Of a stretch of 64,000 nt of DNA, positions 22,701 to 31,145 are shown one piece after another. The notes under the pieces were generated by a model. The model saw only the letters and a list, made by a program, of their open reading frames with translations, had not been told where the DNA came from and made no database searches. The position numbers were made by a program, and so were the translations under genes. Each line of letters opens with the position of its first letter. Position 1 is the first letter of the stretch. This DNA is from Euglena gracilis. Its lineage: Eukaryota > Euglenida > Euglenophyceae > Euglenales. Location of the stretch: positions 61,377,858 through 61,441,857 of the forward strand of contig CP154954.1 in the NCBI GenBank assembly GCA_039621445.1. Direction: 5' to 3'.

Positions 22701-23293
22701 ATGGACATCATTGATGTGGACGATGACTGGATTGAGGACTTGATCCTCACGCAGCCCTCGGCCGCGGATTGGATGACTGCCACAGAGAGGGCTGAGGCTG
22801 AACGCCAGGTACCATCACCCCCTGAACGGGTCCGCAAAACCTACAAAATTGTGCATTTCGGAAACATCTTTCCAAAAAAAAACAACTAGTTGATGGTTAC
22901 CTTCCAAAATGAAAAACATACCTGCCCGGTTTTCAGATTCTGGAACCACAACGTCGTCGATGGGTGCCCGAGCTGGAAGACATGGACGACGCAGTGAGCA
23001 GCAACGCGGTTGCGGCTCGGAACGTTGCTGCTTGGAGTCGTCAACTGACCTGGGAGGCTCCTCCATCTGCGGAGAGGGCACCAGTCATTCAGCAACTTGA
23101 CACCGTCCCCCCCCTTTTCCCTTGCGCCACTGGTGATGTTCTGTGTCCTCGGTGTGCCGTGAAGGTTGGTTTCCCAACCTCTTCCAATGTGGCTCGCTCG
23201 GTGTCCTGTGTTGTGTGCAACGACACTTACCATTTTGTCTGTGCTGATCTCTGACGTGCTCCCAAACGTTGGAAATGCCCAGGATGTTTGTGA
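22701..23293 (+). pseudogene. Spliced PHD-finger gene remnant
   Basis: Exon 1 (22701-22808) starts MDIIDVDDDWIEDLILTQPS. A 128-bp intron (GTACCA...TTTCAG) leads in phase 0 to exon 2 at 22937, which reads ILEPQRRRWVPELEDMDDAV. It ends in a C4HC3 PHD finger: CPRC at about 23143, CVVC and YHFVC near 23210-23245, and WKCPGC near 23270-23288. A TGA at 23252-23254 interrupts the finger between YHFVCADL and RAPKRWK in the same frame, so it is probably a pseudogene. PHD fingers bind histone tails and also occur in ORF1 of some LINE elements. Related finger remnants lie at 41.1 kb. Confidence 0.6.
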
Positions 23294-23454
23294 GACGGTG
23301 TGGCTGTATGGTCCTGGCCACAAGGCCACGAGGTGTTTGCAATGTGTTTGCATCCCCCTCCCATCCCAAAACAACCTTAAAACTGAATTGGCGACTCCAA
23401 ATGTCTCGGGACAATGCCTTTCTGGTGTGATGCTTCCTCTCCTGTGTCTGTTTG

Positions 23455-23922
23455 CAGGGGGGGGGGGGAAATGCGCTCGCCCGGCCTCGGAAAAAATGCG
23501 CAAAAATGCGCAAAAAAAATGCGCAAAAAATGCGCATTTTTGGAAAAAATGCGCAAAAATGTGCAAAATCCGAGAAAAAATGCGCAAAAATCACGAAAAT
23601 GCAAAAATCACCCAAAAACATGCAAAAATGGCACCAAATTTGAAAAAATTATATAGAATAATGAGGAAAATGTACGTTTCAAAAAAAGTCAAAAATTTCA
23701 ATTTTTTGCAAAAAAATGCAAAAATGGTCAAAAAATGCGAAAATTTTGGAAAATCACGAAAAAATGTGCCAAAAAGCAAAAAAATGTGCTGAAAAAAACG
23801 AAAAAATGTGCAAAAAATGCGAAAAAATGCGCAAAAATGCGCATTTTTGGAAAATTTGAGAAAATGCGCAAAAAATGCGCAAAAATGCGAAAAATGCGAA
23901 ACGCATTTTTCCCCCCCCCCTG
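23455..23922. mobile_element. AAAATGCGC family MITE, copy 1 (468 bp)
   Basis: Ends are CAGGGGGGGGGGGAAATGCG and its inverted counterpart. Identical 7-bp flanks (CTGTTTG at 23448-23454 and 23923-23929) are a clear target duplication. The interior is built of AAAAATGCGC-like units, many in tandem. The second copy at 38223-38696 is inverted and nearly the same length. No coding; the long frames here are low-complexity. Confidence 0.92.
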
Positions 23923-24129
23923 CTGTTTGGCACCAATAGCATCTCTCATCATCAGCATCTCTTGCCAAAAGAAACATTTGTAAACACGGTTTTTCGTGCA
24001 AAAAAAATGTGTTCAGTTCACGTGTACATTGTCAAGAACCATGATCTAAACATGGGTTGACTGCAAAACCGCGTTCAGAACACGGGTTGACGGTCCAAAA
24101 ACCGTGTCCAGTCCACGTTTTTCGTCAGT

Positions 24130-24330
24130 GTACACGTGAACAGAACCTTTCCTCACCTGCACGGAGATGCCCTGCGCCGTGCTGTGGCAACAGTACCTGC
24201 CAATTCGTACAGATGTAGACGGAAAGGTGAAGACAATGAAGTGCAGACACTGCGGTGGACAGTGGCAGCGAACACCACTCGGCACTACGCCTGCAGTACT
24301 CCTTTTCTCGTTTTTTTTGTTAATGAACTG
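24130..24330 (+). other. Short Cys-pair ORF fragment, unrecognised
   Basis: A frame at 24167-24364 contains GKVKTMKCRHCGGQWQRTPL, and another at 24526-24717 contains RWKCRNCLRCGKRVNTTWQ. Each has one or two CxxC pairs in a zinc-binding-like setting. They may be exons of a zinc-finger gene or element ORF split by the tRNA-like sequence, but splice sites and a full domain are not evident. Confidence 0.25.
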
Positions 24331-24336
24331 CGTCGT

Positions 24337-24406
24337 GCAGATAGCTTGGGTGGCAGAGCATTGAGCCCGGAGTTGGGAGGTCGTGGATTCGAATACCACT
24401 CTGTGC
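24337..24406 (+). ncRNA. tRNA-derived sequence (possible SINE head)
   Basis: Seventy bases have tRNA layout: an A-box-like TAGCTTGGGTGG with a plausible D arm (AGCT...GAGC), a B-box-like GGATTCGAATACC inside a T arm (GTGGATTCGAATACCAC), and partly complementary ends (GCAGATA / TCTGTGC, five of seven pairs). The anticodon stem is poor, so it is more likely a tRNA pseudogene or SINE head than a functional tRNA. No downstream copy or poly-A tail was identified. Confidence 0.5.
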
Positions 24407-24700
24407 GTTTTCCCCATTCAGATATTTTTTGTTATGATTTTGCTCATTCGCGAAATGGCTTACATTCCTAATCCTACCCCCCTCCCCATCCCCAGTGTCA
24501 CAATGTCACTTCGAGTGGAAGCGGTGTGGGATTGCCTATGGTGAAAGCACAGACTGCCGAAATGAGGTGGAAATGCAGGAACTGTTTGCGTTGTGGAAAG
24601 AGGGTTAATACCACTTGGCAGTCCACTCAGGCCTTTGCTCTGAACAAAATACAGACATGCGCCAAATTCCGCGGAACACTAATACTCGCGCTCCTTTTTT

Positions 24701-24735
24701 CCGAGGGGTTTTATTAAATTAATTAAACCCCTCGG
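24701..24735. repeat. AT-loop hairpin
   Basis: CCGAGGGGTTT and its inverted copy AAACCCCTCGG enclose a 13-base AT loop. The flanks (ACTCGCG..., ...CGCGTAATA) suggest it is the core of a longer degraded inverted repeat. Confidence 0.75.
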
Positions 24736-24861
24736 ACACGGCAGAGCCGCGCAATAAAACGCCGCGTAATAATCCCCCGCAAAGTTTGTACCTTTGGTGA
24801 TTCCTAATGCTATTTTTTTCTGAGTGTCTATTTTTTTTTCGACATATCACATGGCCGAGAA

Positions 24862-25674
24862 GTGAAAGCCCCTGGAGGGGTTCAATTTACAAGTACTGGT
24901 CTAGTTGAAGTCCCTAGTACAGTTCAAGTACAAGTACAAGGACGTGGAGAGCGACATCGAAGAACAGACCAGAAGACCCCTGGAGGAGGTCAACAGAAGT
25001 ACAAGTTACCACTGGGGTACAAGTTTTACAAGTCAAGTACAAGTCAAGCCCAGTGGTGGAGAGACACTGAGAAGCTCATCATGCTGTCCCGGGCTTCTCA
25101 GCCCTTGTGGCCTGCTGAGGCCTTTACAGCTTATCTGGTATCTGTGGGCCTGAAAAGGCCCCCAGCCTCTGGGCCTGAAAAGGCCCCTTCAAACCAGCCA
25201 GTGGCTAGAAAAGTCTCTGGGCCTGAAAAGGTCCCCTCCAATGGTCAGCCCCCCAGTCACTGCATACCCACCCCTTCTACCATGGCCAACCACCTGCAAA
25301 CCTACCATGCATACAAACCATTCTCTCAAGACTCCTCAATTCTTCTCATACCCTCATACCCCACCCAACATCAGTCTTTCCATTTGCATGCATTGAGACC
25401 ATTTGGTGATGACATCTTCCTCCACCAACCCACCAGTTTGCTCTCAAAGGGTAACCTCCGACTTTACCCCTGTTGTCTCACATCAGCTGTCAGACATCAC
25501 TTCTCAGTTCTGTCTTTTTCAGCCAAACTTTGGGCCACTGGCTGCACCAGCATCTGTTGTCTGTCCCCGTTTGTCACCTGGTACTTATTTGCATTCCATT
25601 TCTGTGCATTTGTTGTTGCTTTGTTTGAAACTCACATCAGCGGACCCTGTCTGTGGCAAAAAAAAACTTTTTGA
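24862..25674 (+). CDS. Low-confidence 270-residue ORF
   Basis: A long open frame without a recognisable domain. Its first 70 codons derive from AAGTACAAGT-type repeats at 24880-25060. The middle has a short duplicated peptide (SGPEKAPSN / SGPEKVPSN). The C-terminus is hydrophobic and may be chance. It could be an unspliced exon or non-coding. Confidence 0.2.
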   Translation: MKAPGGVQFTSTGLVEVPSTVQVQVQGRGERHRRTDQKTPGGGQQKYKLPLGYKFYKSSTSQAQWWRDTEKLIMLSRASQPLWPAEAFTAYLVSVGLKRPPASGPEKAPSNQPVARKVSGPEKVPSNGQPPSHCIPTPSTMANHLQTYHAYKPFSQDSSILLIPSYPTQHQSFHLHALRPFGDDIFLHQPTSLLSKGNLRLYPCCLTSAVRHHFSVLSFSAKLWATGCTSICCLSPFVTWYLFAFHFCAFVVALFETHISGPCLWQKKTF

Positions 25675-25924
25675 GGTCAAGTTTTTGCAGTTAGGTGTGG
25701 TAAAAGTTTTGGCGGCCACTTTCGAATTACCATGCTAACCCTTTGGGAGCAGAAATCCCAACAAGGAACCTTGAATTGGGGGGGGCATGGTAAAAACTAT
25801 TGGGGGCCAGTTTTCGTTGCTGGTTGTGGCAATTTTTCGGTTTTTGACTTGTCTGTGGCAAAAAAAACCTGGGGGCGAGGTTTTGCAGTTAGCTTTGGTA
25901 AAAAGTTTTGGGGGACAACGTTCA
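25652..25924. repeat. Two 75-bp direct repeats
   Basis: The segment from about 25652 (TCTGTGGCAAAAAAAAACTT...) returns at about 25851 (TCTGTGGCAAAAAAAACCTG...), with the same order GTTTTGCAGTTAG then TGGTAAAA.GTTTTGG.GG. The spacing is about 199 bases. Confidence 0.7.
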
Positions 25925-26358
25925 GTTTTGTCAGTGACTAAACTTTTTTTTCCGGTGGAGTCCTGCAAAGAGAGGGGGAAAAAAAACTGTTGGTGTCATT
26001 TGAGATGGAGATGGGTGACCTTGGTCATCCATGCATCTGCCGTGCCGACATTGAAAATTTTGTGCGCAAAGTAGCGGCGGAATAAATCCCTCGGACGGGA
26101 CGGACCCACGGAGTTAGACACCTCGGTTTAAGTCCCCGCGATGTTAGTTGCACGCGATGTTTGGCGCACTGTACACACTCGGTCGAGCAGAGGCCTGCCT
26201 GTAGCACGGCGACAAGCCCTTGGTTGGGCTACTTGTGAAGCTACTTCGCCCCTGGTGGGGTCACAAGTTACATGTCTGTGGACAGATTTCACAAACATTT
26301 CATCATGAGATGCTTGTTTTCTTGCTTGTTTTGTGTTTTTAAACTGCGACAGAAAAGA

Positions 26359-26645
26359 AAAGGGGCCAGTTTTGGGGACCACATCTTGGGGCCATTTTGG
26401 TGCATTTGTTTTGGTGGCCAGTGGGCCAGATGATTGGTGCAAACTTTTGGAGCCAGTTTTTTGGTGCAACACCTTGGGGCCAGTTTGGGGGCTACATGTT
26501 GGGGCCAATTTTTTCGTGCAACATCTTGGGGCCAGTTTGGTGCAACTGTTTTGGCAGGTTTAGTGGAACAGTTTTACGCCCGTTTGGTGCCACATCTTGG
26601 GGCCAATTGGGCCAGTTTAGGAGAACAGTTTTGGCCACAGTTTTA
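26359..26645. repeat. GGGGCCAGTTTTGG degenerate minisatellite
   Basis: Irregular tandem of units like CATCTTGGGGCCAGTTTGG, with GGGGCCA and TTTTGG recurring every 30-50 bases. No coding. Confidence 0.75.
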
Positions 26646-26649
26646 GGCC

Positions 26650-27365
26650 AGCCCAAAACTCATGCAAAAAACCGAGGAGAATTTACCAGTGGTGGTTCAC
26701 TTTTTTTCTTTCCGTACATTTTTTCTTTTTACTGACTCCACTTTGGGACCAGTTTTGGTCACGGGATTCTGGACGGGGGGGATTCCAAAGGTTTTCTTGG
26801 TCCTTTTTTTTTGGACAGAACCCAAAATACGGTGGGGAAAAATGGAAGTTCGCCCAAACGCAACCGTTTTCTCACGGACGGATTTCCCCGTGGGCGTTAG
26901 CAGTCGGCGGCTAGGATGTCCTTTTAGGTCCTTACCATCCGGGCCACCGTTCATGGACAATGAAGCAGTGCGGTTTTCGCACGACGGCAATATGAATAGT
27001 CAATGAAAAACGAACTTTTCATGGTCCACAAAATTACTCACAAAAGCCGTGAAATTTCATGAAAATTACTTACGTGAAAGATTACAGCCTTTGCTAGGGG
27101 GGGGGGTGGGCAGTGACGGGGGGGGGTGAGCGCGCAAAATGTACTTTGGGCAAACAACAACACTTCCCCCTTCTCTTACTTAGGGGATCATTTGGGCTGC
27201 GTACAACCAATTCGGAGGGGGGTACAGTAAATTCAAGTGGTATTTTGTACAACCACACAAAAGATGACATTCTGCATTTTCAATTAATTTTTTCCGCGGT
27301 ATAATTCCTCGCCACAATTTTTGGTGGGAGTGGTTCGCATTTGTTGACGAACCCGGATTGTAACC
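26650..27365. other. No gene recognised
   Basis: No coding frame with recognisable motifs and no defined repeat boundaries; a G-run patch lies at 27098-27128. Confidence 0.45.
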
Positions 27366-27480
27366 AATAGCGGTGAACTTCACCGGTGAAGATCACCGAT
27401 GGGTTAGGCAGAGGGGGGGGGGGAGGGGGTCTGGGACCCCTGGTGAAGTTTCAAACGGTGAACTTCACCAGGGGGGGAGT
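27366..27480. repeat. GTGAACTTCACC family fragment, copy 1
   Basis: Three copies of the palindromic word GGTGAASTTCACC flank AGGCAGAGGGGGG...TCTGGGACCC. The same central string occurs inverted at about 37690-37730 within the larger copy at 37655-38005. Confidence 0.65.
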
Positions 27481-27554
27481 CAAAACGACCAAAGTCTACT
27501 GCCTGATCTCCCTTGGCCGTTTGAATCAGACCGTTGATAAACACCTGTCCCCCC

Positions 27555-28235
27555 CCGGGCAAGGTTGACAGCTTGTTTTTTTTTTGAAACAAAAAAACAT
27601 GTTTTTTTGAAACAAAAAAAAACATGTTTTTTTAAAAAAAACAAAAAAATGTCATGGAGGGTTTGGGGAAAAAATTTTGCAATGTTTTTTTTGGGAAAAA
27701 GTGCATTTTTTATCTCTACAACATTCATTTTTTTGGGTTGAAAGCATGATATTTCGCACCAGAAAACACAGATTTGGAAATACTTTCACACATTTGAAAA
27801 AAAAAACTTCACAGGGGGTGTTCCACCCATGACCCCCCTCCCCCAACCCGACCTAAGACCCGTTTCAGCCATTTTTTCTGAAAAACTTGGCCGGTGATGC
27901 CTAATTTCACAAAATATTCCGGTAGATTTCCTAATTTTCGTTTGGGGGATTTATTTTTGGAGCCTAAAAAGGATTTTCCCCCAAAAATTCGTTTTCGGTG
28001 TTTTCTAATCTGGCCACCGAAAATGTGAACCCCCCTCGTGACCCCCCCCCTGTGACCCCCCGTGACCCGCGAAAAATTTTCTTCAAAAAAAATGGTCATT
28101 TCGCAAGGAAAAAGGTCAATTTTTGCTTTTTCAAAAAAAACATGATTTTTGTGTTTTTTTTTAGAACATGTTTTTTGCGTTTTTTTTTAAAAGAACATTT
28201 TTTTGTTTCTTTTAAAAAAAACAAAAAAAACGTCA
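27555..28235. mobile_element. A/T-hairpin family element, copy 1
   Basis: Both ends are poly-T/poly-A stretches with palindromic words (ACATGTTTTTTT). The interior is an inverted, roughly 85-90 percent similar copy of 42500-43165: matching landmarks are CATGGAGGGTTTGGGG, GTGCATTTTTTATCTCTACA, CACAGATTTGGAAATACTTT and CGGTAGATTTCCTAATTTTC. The outer C-run ends are less clear here than in the 42.5 kb copy. Confidence 0.8.
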
Positions 28236-28453
28236 ACCCTGCCCCCGGGGGGGGGGTGACTGACTGACTGGTTTTTTTGGCCATGACCCCCCCTCCGGGG
28301 GTGGGGTAGGCCAGAAATCACCCAGAAGTGGTGAGTGGCCAACCGGCTCCGAAGGCGCCGGAGAAAATTTTGGCCAAAAATGGCCTTGAAAGGCCAAAAA
28401 GTGACTGCCGCCCCAGGTTGTGAAGTCGACAGTTGGGTTGAGTTGGGAGGTCT

Positions 28454-28780
28454 TGTAACTTGTCTCCTTGAACTGGAACTTCTCCAAACAACTTGGTTGT
28501 TCGAGAACTTGAAATCTCCTACCTCTTGTTATATTCTTGTCCAAGGTAAAGCCGCAGGCAAAGCACGTAATGTGCACTGCCAAACACGAAGAAACCACAG
28601 AACCAAAACTGTGAAGGGGAGGTGAGAGGAATGTACAATTACAGTAGCGAAACTGTCCGCGAAGCAGTTGATAGTGAAATCCTCATCAGCAGGGAGCTGC
28701 CAAGGAGGACACATCGCAAAGCGACGCCTGGGTAAGGGAAAAGTGATCTGTCCACTGGTAAATCAGGCTACGGCGTTACA
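28454..28780 (-). repeat. gypsy-1 3' LTR
   Basis: 327 bases bounded by TGTAAC...GTTACA. Against the other LTR it differs by a few substitutions and a small indel region (about 28685-28712). The purine tract GCGAGGGGGAGAT (minus strand, 28781-28793) adjoins it as polypurine tract. Confidence 0.95.
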
Positions 28781-28793
28781 ATCTCCCCCTCGC
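28781..28793 (-). promoter_or_regulatory. gypsy-1 polypurine tract
   Basis: On the minus strand GCGAGGGGGAGAT immediately precedes the 3' LTR, the position and composition of a plus-strand priming polypurine tract. Confidence 0.75.
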
Positions 28794-28810
28794 AAACAGG
28801 CAGGGCAGGT

Positions 28811-29470
28811 TTGCGACAAACGACGCCGTTTCTCAATGGGTTGCCTACTGAAATTCAGCATCCTCAGCAGAGACTTTGGGTCTGGATTGGGCATGGAAGG
28901 TCAACCGCTGTCTATCAAGTCAATGATTATGTCCTGGTCCATCGCATGTGGTTTCCCCAATGGCCAACTGTAAAACTGGGATCTCAATGGTTCGGACCTT
29001 TCCAAATCATCCAAGTCAAGCACTCCGCTGTTTTGCCGAGAGCGTCCACGAAACTGGGAGGTGAAGTTGAAGTCGCTTTCGAGTTCCTGAAGCATTTTCC
29101 AAACCAGCCTGAAGAACTGAGCGACAATGAAGACGAAGCAGAAATTTCCGTTCGGGATGAGGCAAACCAACCTGAAGTCCCACCTGAAGAACCCAACACT
29201 GAAGAAGATGGATTTTTTGAAGTTGAATCCATCCAGACCCATAAGTATAAACAAGGTTGGAGGTTCCTGACTATGTGGAAAAGCTATGGTCTCCAAGACG
29301 CAACTTGGGAACCAATCAAGGCGTTCATCCACAATGATGGTTGTCTGACCAAAGCTTTTGTGGATTATTGCGAGTCCAAGAGTTTGAATGTCCCGCTGAA
29401 AAACGCTCAAGACCTTGCCTCCCGAATTCCTGTCCGCATGGCTACCCTGTTTTGCTTCTCTGATGAGTGA
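28811..29470 (+). CDS. gypsy-1 integrase C-terminus with chromodomain, inverted
   Basis: A clean 219-codon frame on the plus strand, opposite to the rest of the element. It has VNDYVLVHRMWFPQWP and the GPY/F module (WFGPFQIIQVKHS, residues about 60-75), an acidic linker, and a chromodomain at about residues 145-200 (VESIQTHKYKQGWRFLTMW, then WEPIKAFI). GPY/F plus chromodomain is the C-terminal end of chromovirus integrases, which steers integration to modified chromatin. It therefore belongs after the core at 30187-29500 but points the other way. Short inverted words (CAGGCAGG at about 28797; its complement at about 29502) flank the inverted block. Confidence 0.85.
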   Translation: MRQTTPFLNGLPTEIQHPQQRLWVWIGHGRSTAVYQVNDYVLVHRMWFPQWPTVKLGSQWFGPFQIIQVKHSAVLPRASTKLGGEVEVAFEFLKHFPNQPEELSDNEDEAEISVRDEANQPEVPPEEPNTEEDGFFEVESIQTHKYKQGWRFLTMWKSYGLQDATWEPIKAFIHNDGCLTKAFVDYCESKSLNVPLKNAQDLASRIPVRMATLFCFSDE

Positions 29471-29499
29471 GCAAACCAAACTCTTCAACTTTGAGTGCC

Positions 29500-30187
29500 T
29501 GCCTGGTTTTTCCGCAAGAGGATCCGAACCCAGTAGGAGCCCATGGAAGCCTGAGGTGAGTACCTTCAAGGTTTTCTGATCTTTGACCCTGTTTCTCTGA
29601 AGCGCGTTTTCTCTGAGAGCTTTCAGCCGTTGGACAGCGGACTCTTGAAGAGAAATTTGGTTGGTGATCCAGGATTGGACATTCGGGTTGGCATCAGGCT
29701 CAGAGACAAGGTCAGGTTGCCAGGCGGGTCGGCCGAAGAAAAGTTCAGCGGGGCACAGTTGGGTTGATGAGTGAACTTGGTTGTTCATCATCCAGGTGCA
29801 CAAGGGAACAAGGCGAATCCAGTCCTTTGATTTTTGGCTTGCCATCAAACACCGCATGTTTTGTACGAAACTCCGATTCATCCTTTCGCACAAACCATTG
29901 TTCTCAGGCCTTCGGGGGGTTGAGAAATTTACTTTCACTTTCATGGCCTTCAGGGCGGATTGCCAAAAACTTCTTTCTGAAACAAAACGCACATCGTTGT
30001 CACTGAATATTTCTTTGGGGCGACCGAACTTCTGAATCCACTCTCTGAACACAAGTTCCAGAACACCTTCAGCATCGATCCGTTTGCGGCAGGGGATGAA
30101 CTGGGCAAAACGGGACAAACCACAGACAATTGTCAAAATGTAGTCCTTGCCAGCATATTCATCCATCGAGATGAAATCAACATACAA
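29500..30187 (-). CDS. gypsy-1 integrase catalytic core
   Basis: The frame contains the DDE core: YVDFISMDEYAGKDYILTIV (first Asp), FSDNDVRFVSERSFWQSAL (second Asp) and STPRRPENNGLCERMNRSF (PENN...E, catalytic Glu). ELFFGRPAWQPDL follows. Similarity ends after AVQRLKALRENALQRNRVKD near 29560. The open frame runs on to 28901, but that part is antisense to the inverted chromodomain ORF and is not real coding. The missing C-terminus is the plus-strand ORF at 28811-29470. Confidence 0.9.
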
Positions 30188-30477
30188 ATTTCATTCACCA
30201 TCGAAGGGATCGGCAACACACCAACTAATCCTCGGTCTTTGGCTGAGTTCGGTTTTGCTTCAGCACAGATTCTGCAAGACAAAATGGTTTTCCGAACTTC
30301 TTCCATTAGGTCTTTCAGAGTGAAGTCAACGTGGAAATTGTTTTTCAGGAACCACGTTGTCCTTTCGATTCCAGGATGTCCATTGATCGTGTGACACCCA
30401 ATTGTGTCAGGAAATTTTCCTTTCGGTAGAACAAGCTTCTTTTCATTCCACAATTTGTGCTCGTCGCGGTAAAACAT
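30133..30477 (-). CDS. gypsy-1 integrase zinc-binding domain
   Basis: HTINGHPGIERTTWFLKNNF followed by ILSCRICAEAKPN gives the HHCC zinc site of retroviral-type integrases. It joins the core domain with a frame change near 30140-30190, and is separated from RNase H by a stop or frame change near 30480. Confidence 0.85.
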   Translation of the reverse strand: MFYRDEHKLWNEKKLVLPKGKFPDTIGCHTINGHPGIERTTWFLKNNFHVDFTLKDLMEEVRKTILSCRICAEAKPNSAKDRGLVGVLPIPSMVNEICMLISSRWMNMLARTTF

Positions 30478-30488
30478 GGTTCCGTCAA

Positions 30489-31145
30489 TCAGGGTTCACT
30501 GTGAGGTTGGATTCTCCCCCAAACTTGTGCATACTCCTCTTGATAGTCCTGGGCGCAAAGGTCCTTCATTTGTTCCAAAGCCTCCATTCTCAGATCAAGC
30601 TGGATGTCCCTTCTTTGGAAAGCTTGTCGGGCAAGGTCCCCACTGTCAGCTTGGAAAAGTTCACAAAAGTTGTCACGGGAGAGCATATCACAGAGTTCAT
30701 TCTTGGCACCAGGGATGTGATGGATGTGGAGTCGGAACTGGGACAGGAAAACCCACCAGCGTTTCAGTCGGGCATTCTCAGGGGGGTTGCCGCGAACAAC
30801 GTACGAAACGGCAGCTTGGTCGCACAGCCAGACAACAGGCAGGTGTGAGAGGATTCGGCGTTGAGACGCAATGCCCAGCACCCCACCCAGCAATTCTTGT
30901 TCGTAGGTAGCGTAATTTTGGCGTGCGGGCGACCATTTCCAATTAAAATGACCGAGCGGCACGAGAACTTCGCTTTCAGTGTGGGTGTGTTTCAGGGTTC
31001 CATCACGGTTGACTCCGATCACAGCACCAAATGACTCAGTTTTGTCTTTGCTCAACTTTTGCCATTGGTAGAGGCTTGCACCGCCACCAACATCAGAGGC
31101 GTCAGTGACAATCAGAATTTCTCCATCACTGTTGGGGATTCCCAA
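30489..31145 (-). CDS. gypsy-1 RNase H and linker
   Basis: Starts with ILIVTDASDVGGGASLYQWQ, the first catalytic Asp. It continues with NYATYEQELLGGVLGI (Glu), VVWLCDQAAVSYVV (Asp) and IPGAKNELCDMLSRDNF (final Asp), all four acidic positions of a Ty3/gypsy RNase H. A linker of about 60 residues leads toward the integrase. The frame overlaps the preceding one at 31112-31145, so a frameshift separates it from reverse transcriptase. Confidence 0.88.
   Translation of the reverse strand: MGIPNSDGEILIVTDASDVGGGASLYQWQKLSKDKTESFGAVIGVNRDGTLKHTHTESEVLVPLGHFNWKWSPARQNYATYEQELLGGVLGIASQRRILSHLPVVWLCDQAAVSYVVRGNPPENARLKRWWVFLSQFRLHIHHIPGAKNELCDMLSRDNFCELFQADSGDLARQAFQRRDIQLDLRMEALEQMKDLCAQDYQEEYAQVWGRIQPHSEP

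Noticed and set aside
23377-24001. Long open frames rich in Phe-Ala-His or Lys-Cys-Ala
   Set aside because: They come from tandem AAAAATGCGC units of a MITE and occur on both strands.
28901-29480. C-terminal 190 codons of the gypsy-1 integrase open frame
   Set aside because: This part is antisense to the chromodomain ORF, which has far better motif support.
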